The notes: generated by a model from the letters alone, not told the origin. A DNA stretch of 64,000 nt from Streptococcus mitis SK579 (GCF_000257905.1 NZ_AJJL01000071.1:1-64000); one strand, 5' to 3'. Positions 30,305 to 40,621 are shown, counted from the first letter of the stretch. Numbers and translations are program-made.

Positions 30305-31311
30305 TATTTCACAAAATCGTTGGTGAAGCCTTTGTCTGTCAAGTCTTCTTTAAGGATACCATTTTCTTTATCCCATTTGTAGAAGGCATTCCAGCGAGCT
30401 GCATCAAATTGACCCCATTTTTCCTTGTTGCTTGCGTATTCTTTTGACAAGTATTTTTGAGATTCGATGACAAAGTCACGTTTTTCCTGAAGTTCAGGTG
30501 CATTCTTGATGAGGATATCTGCCGCTTCCTCTGGATGCTCCATAGCGTATTGGTAGCCTTTTTTGATAGCTTGGATAACTTTGCGAGCTTCTTCTTTGTT
30601 GTCTTTCAAATAGTCATTGTTTGCGATGATAACTGGTGAGTAGTAGTCAAATTCTTTAACGTAGTCTTTCAAGTACATGAAATTAGCATCTACACCTTGA
30701 GATTTAGCAAGAATTCCATCCCATCCATAGTAGATCCAAGCAGTGTCAAATACTCCATTAGCAATTGGTGTGATTGAGTTTGAGTCGTTATTTGGAACCT
30801 TTTCTACCTTCTCAAAGTCCCCACCTTGTGATTCTACCAAGGTTTTCAACATAGCAAGTTCAGTTGGATCATTCCAAGTTCCGTATTTCTTACCAACCAA
30901 GTCCTTCGGAGTGCTTACATTGTCAGATTTACGAGAGATGATTCCTGATGTATTGTGCTCAACAATAGCTGCAACGGCAGTGATTCCTGCTCCTTTTTCC
31001 AATTTCTTAGCCATGTAGTCTTGGAAATAAACTGCAAATGGTGCCTTTCCGTTGATAACCAAGTCAGAAGAACTTTCTTCTGGAGGAAGTTTTAAGTCTA
31101 CATCCACTCCAGCTTCTTTGAAATAACCTTTTTCCTTGGCAACATAAAGCCCTGTGTGGTTGGTATTTGGTGTCCAGTCTAGGATAAAATCAATCTTCTT
31201 AAGTTCTGCTTCCTTATTATCCTTAGAAGCAGTTCCTTGACCACAGGCCACAAGCACAACAGCTACAAGAGCTGTTAAAACAGTTAAAAACACTTTCCAT
31301 GTTTTCTTCAT
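30304..31311 (-). CDS. ABC transporter substrate-binding lipoprotein, ThiY/NMT1-like
   Basis: The 335-residue protein has a lipoprotein signal ending in VLVAC (Cys near 23) and an NMT1/THI5-like domain (IDFILDWTPNTNHTGLYVAKEKGYF). This family binds pyrimidine precursors of thiamine, for example formylaminopyrimidine in ThiY. The riboswitch upstream supports this, but the exact ligand is inferred. Confidence 0.88.
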   Translation of the reverse strand: MKKTWKVFLTVLTALVAVVLVACGQGTASKDNKEAELKKIDFILDWTPNTNHTGLYVAKEKGYFKEAGVDVDLKLPPEESSSDLVINGKAPFAVYFQDYMAKKLEKGAGITAVAAIVEHNTSGIISRKSDNVSTPKDLVGKKYGTWNDPTELAMLKTLVESQGGDFEKVEKVPNNDSNSITPIANGVFDTAWIYYGWDGILAKSQGVDANFMYLKDYVKEFDYYSPVIIANNDYLKDNKEEARKVIQAIKKGYQYAMEHPEEAADILIKNAPELQEKRDFVIESQKYLSKEYASNKEKWGQFDAARWNAFYKWDKENGILKEDLTDKGFTNDFVK

Positions 31312-31347
31312 TTTCTTTCCTCTTTTCTTTTTTGAAACATTCTAATT

Positions 31348-32106
31348 CTACGAACGTTTCCATTTAATAACATATTTTTCACTAATATCGACCAACTTCA
31401 TACCAAGAAGACTGATAATCGATACCAGAATAATAATAGCAAACATGGTATCATACTGAAACAGTTTCTTGGACTGAATCATGTAAACACCTAGTCCTTC
31501 AAAGCCTCCCAACCACTCAGATACCACTGTTGTGATAAAGGCGTAGGAGACACTAACCCTCAGACCTGCATAAAAGTAAGGCAGACTGACAGGAATTTTA
31601 AAATGCCACAAGATTTGCCAAGGATTGGCCCGCATCAGACTAAACAAGGTCAGCATATCCTTGTCACAATGCCTAAAACCGTCCAAAATGCTGACGATGA
31701 TAGGAAAAGTTGTCGTCAAGATAATCAAGACAATCTTGGGCAAAATCCCATAACCTAGCCACAAGACCAGAATAGGAGCTATGGCAATGGTCGGGATAGT
31801 CTGAACAACCACCATCATAGGGTAAATCAAGTCATTGAGCCAAGTCAAACTGTCCATAAGTACAGCCATGAGACAGGCAATCAAGACTCCCAAAACCAAC
31901 CCCAATAAAGCCACTCTCAAGGTGGCCCAGCTATGGTGCCAGAGAAATTCTCTATCACGCACAAAAGACTGGAGGATTTCAAGAGGTGTCGGCAGGATAA
32001 ACTTAGGAAGAAGTTTAAGCAACCCTGCTAGCTGCCAGATTGACAAGACTCCCAAAAAACCCAATAGACTAATGTGTCGTCTCAGTATACTTTTCAAGTT
32101 TCTCAT
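31348..32106 (-). CDS. ABC transporter permease, ThiX-like
   Basis: The 252-residue membrane protein of the BPD_transp_1 type has about six membrane segments and an EAA-like loop (SLMRANPWQILWHFKIPVSLPYFYAGLRVS). The start is taken at ATG 32106; an adjacent TTG (32109) is equally possible. It overlaps the end of the upstream gene by 38 bases, with GGAGAG about 13 bases before the ATG. Confidence 0.87.
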   Translation of the reverse strand: MRNLKSILRRHISLLGFLGVLSIWQLAGLLKLLPKFILPTPLEILQSFVRDREFLWHHSWATLRVALLGLVLGVLIACLMAVLMDSLTWLNDLIYPMMVVVQTIPTIAIAPILVLWLGYGILPKIVLIILTTTFPIIVSILDGFRHCDKDMLTLFSLMRANPWQILWHFKIPVSLPYFYAGLRVSVSYAFITTVVSEWLGGFEGLGVYMIQSKKLFQYDTMFAIIILVSIISLLGMKLVDISEKYVIKWKRS

Positions 32107-32359
32107 CAATACTTAAAATCTCTCCTACATTTATTTTAACATTGGCAAAGACATTGTCTGCCTCCTGCCCTGCTACCTCTAGCGCTTCTTTGAGAATGCG
32201 CATAAGCTCATCAAACTCCCCTTCCAAGACCGTTTCAAATGGTGTCACCACCATGGTCACTTCTTGAGCTTGCAGATGAGCAATGACCTGATCGATAACA
32301 GCTATCCGATCAATCCCCTGTGCTAGGGGTAAAACTTGCAAGGCAATGCTTGCTTTCAT
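32069..32359 (-). CDS. Thiamine-binding MTH1187/YkoF-like protein
   Basis: The 96-residue soluble protein belongs to the MTH1187/DUF77 family (SIALQVLPLAQGIDRIAVIDQVIAHL...), small ferredoxin-fold proteins that bind thiamine or its pyrimidine part. It is the first gene behind the TPP riboswitch. GAGGAGG precedes the ATG at 32359; the longer frame to 32410 would start inside the terminator hairpin of the riboswitch. Confidence 0.85.
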   Translation of the reverse strand: MKASIALQVLPLAQGIDRIAVIDQVIAHLQAQEVTMVVTPFETVLEGEFDELMRILKEALEVAGQEADNVFANVKINVGEILSIDEKLEKYTETTH

Positions 32360-32384
32360 AAAAACCTCCTCTTCTCGTTTTCCT

Positions 32385-32425
32385 TTGACAAAAAGAAAAA
32401 CCTTTACCATATATGGAAAAGGTCA
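32385..32425 (-). terminator. Terminator of the TPP riboswitch (expression platform)
   Basis: Minus strand CCTTTTCCATATATGGTAAAGG followed by TTTTTCTTTTT. It lies between aptamer and first gene, so thiamine pyrophosphate would switch the operon off by termination. Confidence 0.85.
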
Positions 32426-32440
32426 AGAATAGACTAAGTA

Positions 32441-32520
<80 letters not shown>

Positions 32521-32535
32521 ATATTATATGGACAT

Positions 32536-32564
32536 ATGATAGCGCAAAATAAAAAAAATGTCAA
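32536..32564 (-). promoter_or_regulatory. Promoter of the TPP-riboswitch operon
   Basis: Minus strand TTGACA (32559-32564), 17 bases, TATCAT (32536-32541), just before the riboswitch. Confidence 0.75.
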
Positions 32565-32579
32565 GGAAACTGCTTACAG

Positions 32580-32607
32580 AAAAAGTAGGAAAAATTTCCT
32601 ACTTTTT
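32580..32607 (-). terminator. Terminator of cbpD
   Basis: AAAAAGTAGGAAA pairs with TTTCCTACTTTTT directly behind the cbpD stop; the arms are symmetric so it could work both ways. Confidence 0.85.
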
Positions 32608-33723
32608 CTATACTCTCACACCATCACTATTTACTCTGTAGCCATCCACTGTTGTATTAACAGCTAAGGCCCCAGAAGAGTAAGAATAATACCATTTACC
32701 AGAGACTTGGTACCAGCCTGTTTTCATTGCCCCTGAACTATCTAGATAATACCACAAGCCATTTTCCTTTAACCACCCTGTCTGCATTTCACCAGATGAT
32801 TTCAAATAATACCAGCTAGAACCATCCTTCAACCAGCCTGTTGATTTAGAACCATTTGATTTGAAATGATACCAACTACCATTTATTTTCTTCCAACCGA
32901 CAGTCAGAATATCATTGGAACTATCTTCTGGTTGATTCTGCGATGAAGAAACCTCCTCTAACTGGATATAGCGACGACTTCCACTATAAGATATATAACT
33001 CAACCACTTGTACCCATCTTTTTCAAGTACCTGATCATAATGAACACTCTCACCTGGAGAATAATAGGCAAGTGAGGCTGCACTAGCTAAAGGTTGATTT
33101 TTAATAGCTGCCTTATTCTTAAAATAATGAGTTCCTCCTGTCGAAGACGAAGGTTGACTATTGAATACTTTGCTACTACTTACTACATTACCTCCCTCCA
33201 AATCTTTAAAATGAATAAATCCTGTCATCGTATTAGCTTTTATAGTTCGTTTATTATAGGATCCTGTATAACCATAGTTGTATTCCTCAATTTCTATATT
33301 ATCCCCCATTACATTTGAAACCCAGGCAACATGACCATATCCTCCTGCAGTAGACCAAGCAATAGATCCAATAGCTGGTGTATTATCTACACGATATCCT
33401 TCACGACGAGCACGATAGCCCCATTCATTCGCATTTCCATAAGCTCCTGTAATCTCAAAACCATTGACACTACTCAATCGAAAGGCTGCAAATGAAGTAC
33501 ACTGACGAGAGTACATGCGCCACTTATCAATCTCCTGACTCCCATTTTTATAATAAGCAGGATAATCATCCCCACGCGCAATCGATCCATTTCCTCCGGA
33601 ATAGGCATATACACTATCACTCGCTGCTAGCATCAATCCTACTACTAAAAAAGGAACAACCTTTTTAGCTGATTTTCTAAAAGAAAATCCTGTCTCTGTT
33701 ACTTTGAATGGTAAAACTTTCAT
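32608..33723 (-). CDS. cbpD: Competence-induced murein hydrolase CbpD (CHAP-SH3-choline-binding)
   Basis: CbpD is released by competent cells to lyse non-competent relatives. The 371-residue protein has a signal peptide (cleavage near VYA-YSGG, about residue 41), a CHAP domain with Cys in MYSRQCTSFAAFRL (about 75) and His in GYGHVAWVS, one SH3b domain (about 205-265), and about four choline-binding repeats (GWKKINGSWYHF, GWLKDGSSWYYL, GWLKENGLWYYL, GWYQVSGKWYYS). As I recall, pneumococcal CbpD has two SH3b domains and is longer (about 448), so this is a shorter, mitis-type form. A com-box lies 50 bases upstream. Confidence 0.93.
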   Translation of the reverse strand: MKVLPFKVTETGFSFRKSAKKVVPFLVVGLMLAASDSVYAYSGGNGSIARGDDYPAYYKNGSQEIDKWRMYSRQCTSFAAFRLSSVNGFEITGAYGNANEWGYRARREGYRVDNTPAIGSIAWSTAGGYGHVAWVSNVMGDNIEIEEYNYGYTGSYNKRTIKANTMTGFIHFKDLEGGNVVSSSKVFNSQPSSSTGGTHYFKNKAAIKNQPLASAASLAYYSPGESVHYDQVLEKDGYKWLSYISYSGSRRYIQLEEVSSSQNQPEDSSNDILTVGWKKINGSWYHFKSNGSKSTGWLKDGSSWYYLKSSGEMQTGWLKENGLWYYLDSSGAMKTGWYQVSGKWYYSYSSGALAVNTTVDGYRVNSDGVRV

Positions 33724-33772
33724 TCTTCCTCCTTGAAAAATAATATAAATTGAAGATTGCCTTCACTTAAAC

Positions 33773-33780
33773 TATTCGGA
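33773..33780 (-). promoter_or_regulatory. com-box (ComX promoter) of cbpD
   Basis: Minus strand TCCGAATA, one base off TACGAATA, preceded by a T-rich stretch. It sits 50 bases before the cbpD start. Confidence 0.8.
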
Positions 33781-33790
33781 GAAAAAAGAA

Positions 33791-33813
33791 AAAGTGAGAA
33801 AATTTCTCACTTT
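33791..33813 (-). terminator. Terminator of veg
   Basis: AAAGTGAGAAAATTTCTCACTTT, followed on the minus strand by TTCTTTTTTC; overlaps the veg stop codon. Confidence 0.8.
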
Positions 33814-34078
33814 AGTCCAAATAATGAATCAAATTTTTTTCCGTAAGGATATCTGAGTAAGTAAAGGATTCAACGTAAACATTAGTTTGTTTATCTCCTT
33901 CAACATTCCCAAATTCCACAATAAATAGGGATGGATAAACTTCAATTAACTTACCCAATCTATTTTTTTGGCGCTTACGCCCATTTTCCAAAGTCATTTC
34001 AATTACATGACCCTCATGCGCCTTGATTTCCTCTTTAATTTTTTTCATCTTAGCTACATCTGTAAATGCATCTGTCAT
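33812..34078 (-). CDS. veg: Veg family protein
   Basis: The 88-residue basic protein matches the Veg family (KIKEEIKAHEGHVIEMTLENGRKRQKNRLGKLIEVYPSLFIVEF), linked in Bacillus to biofilm matrix gene expression. Its role in streptococci is not established. It overlaps the dnaB stop by 4 bases and ends at a terminator before the cbpD promoter. Confidence 0.9.
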   Translation of the reverse strand: MTDAFTDVAKMKKIKEEIKAHEGHVIEMTLENGRKRQKNRLGKLIEVYPSLFIVEFGNVEGDKQTNVYVESFTYSDILTEKNLIHYLD

Positions 34079-35433
34079 CTTATTTCCTCCCTTTTTGAAA
34101 TACTTGAAAATTTATTGTATTCTTTTTGGAAAATTAATTCCACCGTTCCACGAGCTCCACTACGGTTTTTCTCGATAATAACTTCTACCTTATTATTTGG
34201 TATGCCTTCCTCTTCTTCACCACCACGCTCATAGTAGTCGTCGCGATAAAGAAAGGCTACGATATCAGCGTCCTGCTCAATAGATCCAGATTCACGAATA
34301 TCAGACAAGACTGGTCTCTTATCCTGACGTTGTTCTACACCACGAGAAAGCTGACTTAGAGCGATTACTGGAACTTTCAGTTCTTTTGCTAGAATTTTCA
34401 GCTGACGTGAAATTTCTGAAACTTCTTGTTGACGATTTTCTCGGCCTGTACCTGTAATCAATTGCAAGTAATCTATCAAAATCAAACCAAGATTGCCCGT
34501 TTCTTGAGCAAGTTTACGTGAGCGAGAACGAATTTCCGTAATCCGAATCCCTGGCGTATCATCGATATAGATACTCGCATTAGCTAGATTCCCTTGAGCA
34601 ATGGTATACTTTTGCCACTCCTCATCAGTCAATTGACCCGTACGGATAGAATGGGATTCCACCAAACCCTCTGCAGCTAACATACGGTCTACTAGACTTT
34701 CCGCACCCATTTCGAGTGAAAAGATAGCAACCGTTTTGTCCAACTTAGTCCCAATGTTCTGAGCAATATTCAAGGCAAAGGCTGTCTTACCAACCGCCGG
34801 ACGAGCCGCTAAGATAATCAACTCCTCCTCATGAAGTCCAGTCGTCATGTGATCCAAATCACGATAACCTGTCGCAATCCCTGTAATATCAGTCGTTTGT
34901 TGAGAACGAGCTTCCAGATTTCCAAAGTTGACATTCAATACATCTCGAATGTTCTTAAATCCACTTCGATTAGCATTTTCACTGACATCAATTAGACCTT
35001 TTTCTGCCTGAGCAATGATCTCATCAGCTGGTTGTGAAGCCTCGTAAGCTTGATTGACAGACTCTGTCAACTTGGCGATTAATCGCCGTAACATAGCCTT
35101 TTCTGCAACTATTTTAGCATAATACTCCGCATTAGCAGAAGTTGGCACAGAATTGACAATCTCAACCAAGTAAGACAAGCCACCAATATTCTGCAAATCA
35201 CCTTGATTATCAAGGATGGTACGAACCGTTGTTGCATCTATAGCATCGCCACGATCGGATAAATCGACCATAGCTTGGAAAATCAAACGATGGGCATACT
35301 TAAAAAAGTCCCGAGACTCAATATATTCTCTCACAAAAACAAGCTTACTCTCATCAATAAAGATAGCCCCCAAAACGGATTGCTCAGCTAAGATATCTTG
35401 AGGTTGTACTCGTAACTCTTCTACTTCTGCCAT
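34075..35433 (-). CDS. dnaB: Replicative DNA helicase DnaB (called DnaC in Firmicutes)
   Basis: This is the hexameric replication fork helicase. The 452-residue protein has the N-terminal DnaB domain (about 10-110) and the RecA-like ATPase with Walker A AARPAVGKTAFALN (about 215), Walker B LILIDYLQL and the arginine finger region ALSQLSRGVEQR. The ATG at 35433 is chosen over the TTG at 35436. rplI lies 43 bases upstream, as is usual in Firmicutes. Confidence 0.95.
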   Translation of the reverse strand: MAEVEELRVQPQDILAEQSVLGAIFIDESKLVFVREYIESRDFFKYAHRLIFQAMVDLSDRGDAIDATTVRTILDNQGDLQNIGGLSYLVEIVNSVPTSANAEYYAKIVAEKAMLRRLIAKLTESVNQAYEASQPADEIIAQAEKGLIDVSENANRSGFKNIRDVLNVNFGNLEARSQQTTDITGIATGYRDLDHMTTGLHEEELIILAARPAVGKTAFALNIAQNIGTKLDKTVAIFSLEMGAESLVDRMLAAEGLVESHSIRTGQLTDEEWQKYTIAQGNLANASIYIDDTPGIRITEIRSRSRKLAQETGNLGLILIDYLQLITGTGRENRQQEVSEISRQLKILAKELKVPVIALSQLSRGVEQRQDKRPVLSDIRESGSIEQDADIVAFLYRDDYYERGGEEEEGIPNNKVEVIIEKNRSGARGTVELIFQKEYNKFSSISKREEIR

Positions 35434-35476
35434 CAAACTTCCCTTCCTTTTACAATCTTGTCAAGAAGGTGTAAAC

Positions 35477-35929
35477 TTATCCTTCCTTCACACGAAGATT
35501 GATTACACTTGTAACATCTTGATAAATTTTCACTGGTACATCAATCAAACCGACTGCTCGAATCGGAGCTTGTACTTGAATATGACGTTTATCAATCTTA
35601 ATTCCAAATTGCTTTTGCAATTCTTCTGCAATTTTCTTATTGGTAATAGAGCCAAAGGTACGGCCATCTGGACCAACTTTTTCAACAAACTCTACAACCG
35701 TTTCTTCAGCTTCAAGTTGGGCTTTAATTGCTTTTGCTTCTGCAATCATCTCAGCATGAGCTTTTTCTTCAGATTTTTGTTTACCACGAAGTTCACCTAC
35801 AGCTTGGGCAGTCGCTTCTTTTGCTAGGTTCTTTTTGATAAGAAAGTTTTGTGCATACCCTGTTGGTACTTCCTTAATTTCTCCTTTTTTACCTTTTCCT
35901 TTAACATCTGCTAAAAAGATTACTTTCAT
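35477..35929 (-). CDS. rplI: 50S ribosomal protein bL9
   Basis: The 150-residue protein has the bL9 N-terminal signature ([33 protein letters not shown]), the long central helix and the C-terminal RNA-binding domain. Its ATG overlaps the gdpP stop by 4 bases, so the two are translationally coupled. Confidence 0.97.
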   Translation of the reverse strand: MKVIFLADVKGKGKKGEIKEVPTGYAQNFLIKKNLAKEATAQAVGELRGKQKSEEKAHAEMIAEAKAIKAQLEAEETVVEFVEKVGPDGRTFGSITNKKIAEELQKQFGIKIDKRHIQVQAPIRAVGLIDVPVKIYQDVTSVINLRVKEG

Positions 35930-37899
35930 TCTTCTTTCTCCTTTTCCTTTATTTCATTTAATACAATTTCTGTCAGTTTTTCACCTGCTTCTGACAAGGT
36001 TAAATCCTTAATTTGAGCTGCAGCTAAATTAAAGTGGCCTCCACCTCCCAGCTCTTCCATAATCCGTTGTACATTCAATTTACTACGACTGCGAGCTGAG
36101 ATAGAAATAAATCCTTGTGTATTCTTCGCAAGAACAAAACTCGCTTCAATACCTGACATAGCTAACATGGCATCTGCTGCCTTACTAATAACAACTGTAT
36201 CATAGCATTTAGAGTCCTTAGCCTCTGCTATGAGTACATCTGAACCTAATTTACGCCCCTGTAAAATAAGTTCATTGACCTCACGATATTCTTCAAAATC
36301 TGTCGCAGCCATTTCCTGGATAGCAATGCTATCACTTCCGCGCGTTCTGAGATAGCTAGCAACATCAAATGTCCGACTAGTCACTCGCGAGGTGAAATTT
36401 TTAGTATCCAACATCATACCAGCCATCAAGACACTTGCTTGCATACGACTCAAACGATTTTTCTTAGAATTCTGGAACTGAATCAATTCCGTTACCAACT
36501 CACTGGCACTGCTTGCACCACTTTCGATATAAGTAATAACTGCATTATCTGGGAAATCCTGATCCCTTCTATGATGGTCAATAACAATTGTTTGGGTAAA
36601 CAAATCATAAAAATCTTTTGATAAAGTTAAAGATGTCTTTGAATGGTCTACAAGAATCAACAAAGAACGATTGGTCACCATCCCCATTGCATCCTTAACA
36701 GACAACAGCTTCGTAACTCCTTCTTTTTCTAAGAATGTAACAGCTCGTTCAATATCCGGAGACATTTGTTCTTCGTCATAAAGAGCATAACTATTTTCAG
36801 TCACATTACTAGCAAATAACTGCATACCTACAGCAGAACCCAAAGCATCCATATCTAGATTTTTGTGACCAACTACAAAAACTTGATCCACACTCCGAAT
36901 CTTATCTGAAATAGCTGTCATCATAGCGCGCGTACGGGTACGGGTACGCTTGATTGAAGCAGCAGACCCACCACCAAAATAAATTGGATTTTTAGTTTCG
37001 TTGTTTTCCTTGACAACCACCTGGTCGCCACCACGCACCTCAGCCAAGTTCAAGTTGAGCAAAGCAACTTTCCCTATCTCATCATGATTTCCATCACCAT
37101 AAGAAAATCCCATACTTAAGGTCAAAGGCAACTGTCTCTGTTTCGCCTCTTCTCTGAAAGCATCGATAACAGAAAATTTATCATTCATCAATTCCTCAAG
37201 TACAGTATAGTCAGTAAATAGATAAAAACGGTCCATACTCACTCGACGGGAGAACATGGCATGTTTCCCAGCAAATTCTGAAACAAAATTAGCTACAAAA
37301 CTGTTAATATGACTGATATCAGACTCTGATGTTTTATCTTCTAAATCATCGTAGTTATCAACAGAAACAATCCCAATCACAGGTCGACTCGTTACTAACT
37401 CAACAGTCGCTTCGTATTCTCCAGACACATCAAAGAAATAAAGAACCCCAGACACCTTGTCCATATGAACCGAATAACGGGTCTCACCCAAAGTAGCATA
37501 AGAACCTGGATTCCCCACAGAAGCCTTAATAATTGTTTGAATTAATGCCACATCAATCTCGCCCACTTCATTAGTCAAAATCAATTCAGCATAAGGATTA
37601 AACCATTCAACGTCACCTGAAGACAAGTCTAATTTAATGACTCCGACAGGCATCTGTTCTAACAAGGTTGTCAAACTTTCTTCAGCTTGATGGTTTACAT
37701 ACTGGATTTGTTCTACTTCACTCCTTGAGTAATAGTCTCTCTGATAAATGAATAATAAAATATATAAACCCAAAATAAGTAGCAAAAGAAATAGCGTTAC
37801 CAGTGTATTCGTTACAAAAACAAGTTGCACAGATAGCACTCCGAACGCCACTATTCCTAATATTAAGGGGAAAATAGGACTTACATAAAATTTTTTCAT
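35926..37899 (-). CDS. gdpP: Cyclic di-AMP phosphodiesterase GdpP (Pde1)
   Basis: GdpP splits c-di-AMP and so tunes wall and potassium homeostasis. The 657-residue protein has two N-terminal membrane segments, a degenerate PAS domain, a degenerate GGDEF domain and a DHH/DHHA1 phosphodiesterase ([22 protein letters not shown]; final [13 protein letters not shown]). The ATG at 37899 has an AAGAGG site and gives the usual length. Confidence 0.95.
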   Translation of the reverse strand: MKKFYVSPIFPLILGIVAFGVLSVQLVFVTNTLVTLFLLLLILGLYILLFIYQRDYYSRSEVEQIQYVNHQAEESLTTLLEQMPVGVIKLDLSSGDVEWFNPYAELILTNEVGEIDVALIQTIIKASVGNPGSYATLGETRYSVHMDKVSGVLYFFDVSGEYEATVELVTSRPVIGIVSVDNYDDLEDKTSESDISHINSFVANFVSEFAGKHAMFSRRVSMDRFYLFTDYTVLEELMNDKFSVIDAFREEAKQRQLPLTLSMGFSYGDGNHDEIGKVALLNLNLAEVRGGDQVVVKENNETKNPIYFGGGSAASIKRTRTRTRAMMTAISDKIRSVDQVFVVGHKNLDMDALGSAVGMQLFASNVTENSYALYDEEQMSPDIERAVTFLEKEGVTKLLSVKDAMGMVTNRSLLILVDHSKTSLTLSKDFYDLFTQTIVIDHHRRDQDFPDNAVITYIESGASSASELVTELIQFQNSKKNRLSRMQASVLMAGMMLDTKNFTSRVTSRTFDVASYLRTRGSDSIAIQEMAATDFEEYREVNELILQGRKLGSDVLIAEAKDSKCYDTVVISKAADAMLAMSGIEASFVLAKNTQGFISISARSRSKLNVQRIMEELGGGGHFNLAAAQIKDLTLSEAGEKLTEIVLNEIKEKEKEE

Positions 37900-37990
37900 T
37901 CCAAACCTCTTGGCACCCATTATACCATAATAACAACCAAAAAGCGACTTTTTAAAAGTGTAATCAGTAATTCTATCAATTGTAAGAAAA

Positions 37991-38019
37991 AGGAGGTTTA
38001 CAATTCAGTAAACCTACCT
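37991..38019 (-). terminator. Terminator of hpf
   Basis: Minus strand AGGTAGGTTTAC pairs with GTAAACCTCCT, then TTTTTC, 16 bases behind the hpf stop. Confidence 0.85.
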
Positions 38020-38034
38020 TTACACGTATTCTAA

Positions 38035-38583
38035 TTAAGATTCTTTAACTTCTAACAGACCAATTTCGCCATCTTCACGACGATAAATCACATTAGTTGT
38101 TTGATCTTCAACATCTACATAGATAAAGAAATCATGTCCCAACAAATCCATCTGTAGAATAGCTTCTTCCAAATCCATTGGTTTTAAATCAATTTGTTTT
38201 GAACGAACAACTCTAGACTGGACAACATTTGGATCTTCCACCAAAGCATCTGTAAATAATTGACTAGTTGCCACCTTATTTTTATTTTTACGCTCGATTT
38301 TTGTTTTATTTTTACGAATCTGACGTTCAATTTTATCAGTTACAAGGTCAATTGAACCATACATATCTTGAGACACATCTTCTGCACGAAGAGTAATAGA
38401 GCCAAGCGGAATCGTTACTTCCACTTTAGCAGTTTTTTCACGATACACCTTCAAGTTAACTCGAGCATCCAACTCTTGTTCAGCTTGAAAATACTTTTCG
38501 ATCTTTTCGAGTTTAGAAACTACATAATCACGAATTGCTTCTGTTACTTCTAGGTTTTCACCACGGATACTATATTTAATCAT
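38035..38583 (-). CDS. hpf: Long-form ribosome hibernation promoting factor
   Basis: HPF pairs 70S ribosomes into inactive 100S dimers in resting cells. The 182-residue protein has the N-terminal ribosome-binding domain (IKYSIRGENLEVTEAIRDYVVSKLEKIEKYF) and the C-terminal dimerisation domain (PMDLEEAILQMDLLGHDFFIYVD). It follows comFC by 80 bases in the same direction, the pneumococcal order. Confidence 0.95.
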   Translation of the reverse strand: MIKYSIRGENLEVTEAIRDYVVSKLEKIEKYFQAEQELDARVNLKVYREKTAKVEVTIPLGSITLRAEDVSQDMYGSIDLVTDKIERQIRKNKTKIERKNKNKVATSQLFTDALVEDPNVVQSRVVRSKQIDLKPMDLEEAILQMDLLGHDFFIYVDVEDQTTNVIYRREDGEIGLLEVKES

Positions 38584-38663
38584 ATGAGTACCTTCTTTCT
38601 AAACATTTTTGTTTTTATGATTTCATTATAACGCTTTCATTTTATTTTTGCAAATTTTTTTCC

Positions 38664-39326
38664 TCATCTTACAAGGGAAAATGTTTTTACGTCCTCAGCA
38701 CCAGCTTCTTCCAGTAGTCTCTTCACACGATTTATAGTTGTTCCAGTAGTATAAATATCATCTATAAGTAGGATTTTTTTAGGAATAGTGACTCCACTTT
38801 TAATAAAGAAAGAAAGTTCTGTCCCCAAACGCTCTGAACGACTTTTAGAAGAACTAGCTCGCTCTTCTCTCTTTTCTAATAAATCTAGATACGCAAAGCC
38901 TGCTGCCTCTACCAAACCCTCAACCTGATTAAATCCTCTGTCAGCATATCTATCACGACTTAGAGGAATGACAACAAATTGATACTCTTTGTACTTTCTC
39001 AACTCCGCACTTAAAACTGAAGCGAAAACTTTTCTTAAAAGGAAGTCTCCGTCAAACTTATACCGACTGAAAAAATCCTTCATAGCTTGATTGTAAGTAA
39101 AAATCGCTCTATGACTGACCTCAACTCCTTCTTTACACCAAAATTGACAATCTTGACACTTTGTTGACAAGTCTATTTTCATACAGTTTGGACAATACTC
39201 TTCTCCAATTCTCTCAAAAGTAGAATCACAGTCTGAACAAAGATAGGAGTCATCATTCCTCAACAGCAAGATACTACTAAAAGTTAAAACAGCCTTCATA
39301 GTCTGCCCACATAACAAGCACTTCAT
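38664..39326 (-). CDS. comFC: Competence protein ComFC (phosphoribosyltransferase fold)
   Basis: ComFC helps bring single-stranded DNA into the cell during transformation. The 220-residue protein has N-terminal zinc-type cysteines (CLLCG, CSDCD, CPNC, CQDC) and a phosphoribosyltransferase motif ILLIDDIYTTGTT (about 185). It overlaps comFA by 4 bases, so both are expressed from the com-box upstream of comFA. Confidence 0.94.
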   Translation of the reverse strand: MKCLLCGQTMKAVLTFSSILLLRNDDSYLCSDCDSTFERIGEEYCPNCMKIDLSTKCQDCQFWCKEGVEVSHRAIFTYNQAMKDFFSRYKFDGDFLLRKVFASVLSAELRKYKEYQFVVIPLSRDRYADRGFNQVEGLVEAAGFAYLDLLEKREERASSSKSRSERLGTELSFFIKSGVTIPKKILLIDDIYTTGTTINRVKRLLEEAGAEDVKTFSLVR

Positions 39327-40621
39327 AGCCCCGCCTCCTTATTCATCTGCTGAATTTCCTTAATTGCCTTCTTGATTGAAGCATTTAACCCATCATGGAA
39401 GAAAAGCAAATCTCCTGTCGGTCGATCCATACTTCGTCCAACTCGACCACCAATCTGAATCAAACTAGACTTGGTAAACAGACGATGATTAGCCTCTACT
39501 ACGAAAACGTCCACACAAGGAAAAGTAACTCCACGCTCCAATATTGTAGTACTGATAAGTATTGTCAGCTCTCCATCTCGAAAAGCTTGTACCTGCTCTA
39601 GCCGATCTTCTGTGACAGACGATACAAAGCCAATTTTCTCATTTGGAAATTGCTCCTGTAAGATTTCTTTTAACTGCTCCCCTTTCTTAATTTCTGATGC
39701 AAAAAGGAGTAACGGATAACCTGTTTTTCTCTGCTTCTCAATATAGGATTTTAACTTTGGAGACAAACACTTCTTATCTAAATAGCGATTAAAATCCGAT
39801 AACCAGACAGGTTTAGGAATAATCAACGGATTTCCATGAAATCTTCTAGGCAAACTCAGTCTCTTTAACTCTCCCGAGCGAATCTTCCTATCTAATTCAT
39901 CTGTAGAAGTCGCTGTTAAAAAAATTCTCAATCCATTCTCCTTTACACTATTCTTGACAGCATGGTAAAGCGTGGGATTGTCAACATAAGGAAAAGCATC
40001 TACTTCATCCACTATCAGCAAATCAAAAGCTTGATAAAACTTCAGTAACTGATGGGTCGTCGCAACAACTAATGGTGTTCGAAAATATGGTTCTGATTCT
40101 CCGTGTAGCAAAGCTATCTCACAGGAAAAATCCTGTTGCAAGCGCTTATACAGCTCCAAACAAACATCTATGCGAGGACTAGCCAAACAAACTGCACCAC
40201 CTTCATCAATCACTTTGGCAACAACTTGGTAAATCATCTCTGTCTTTCCAGCTCCTGTTACCGCATGAACTAAGGTTGGTTCTTGCTTGTCTACTGCTTG
40301 AATTAGTCCCTCTGACACCTTCTCTTGAAAAGGAGTTAATTGACCACGCCATTTAAGAACATCTTGCTTCGGAAAATCCTCCTGCGGAAAATAGTATAAA
40401 GTTTGATCACTCCTGACTCGCTTCATAATTAAGCACTCCCGACAATAGTAAGCACCGATGGGCAAATACCATTCTTCTAGAATAGGACTATCACAACGTT
40501 GACAGAACAATTTCCCCCTCTCCTTTCTCATTGCTGGAATTTTCTCCGCCAACTGACGTTCCTCTTCTGACAATTCATTCTCAGTAAACAAACGACCGAG
40601 ATAATTTGAATTTACTTTCAT
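39323..40621 (-). CDS. comFA: DNA uptake helicase ComFA
   Basis: ComFA is the DEAD-like ATPase that drives incoming DNA. The 432-residue protein has a four-Cys zinc motif (CQRC...CREC, about 39-67), Walker A VTGAGKTEMI (about 122), the DEVD box in LLIVDEVDAFPY and helicase motif VI QIGGRVGRS. A perfect com-box lies 8 bases before its start, close enough that the leader is very short. Confidence 0.95.
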   Translation of the reverse strand: MKVNSNYLGRLFTENELSEEERQLAEKIPAMRKERGKLFCQRCDSPILEEWYLPIGAYYCRECLIMKRVRSDQTLYYFPQEDFPKQDVLKWRGQLTPFQEKVSEGLIQAVDKQEPTLVHAVTGAGKTEMIYQVVAKVIDEGGAVCLASPRIDVCLELYKRLQQDFSCEIALLHGESEPYFRTPLVVATTHQLLKFYQAFDLLIVDEVDAFPYVDNPTLYHAVKNSVKENGLRIFLTATSTDELDRKIRSGELKRLSLPRRFHGNPLIIPKPVWLSDFNRYLDKKCLSPKLKSYIEKQRKTGYPLLLFASEIKKGEQLKEILQEQFPNEKIGFVSSVTEDRLEQVQAFRDGELTILISTTILERGVTFPCVDVFVVEANHRLFTKSSLIQIGGRVGRSMDRPTGDLLFFHDGLNASIKKAIKEIQQMNKEAGL

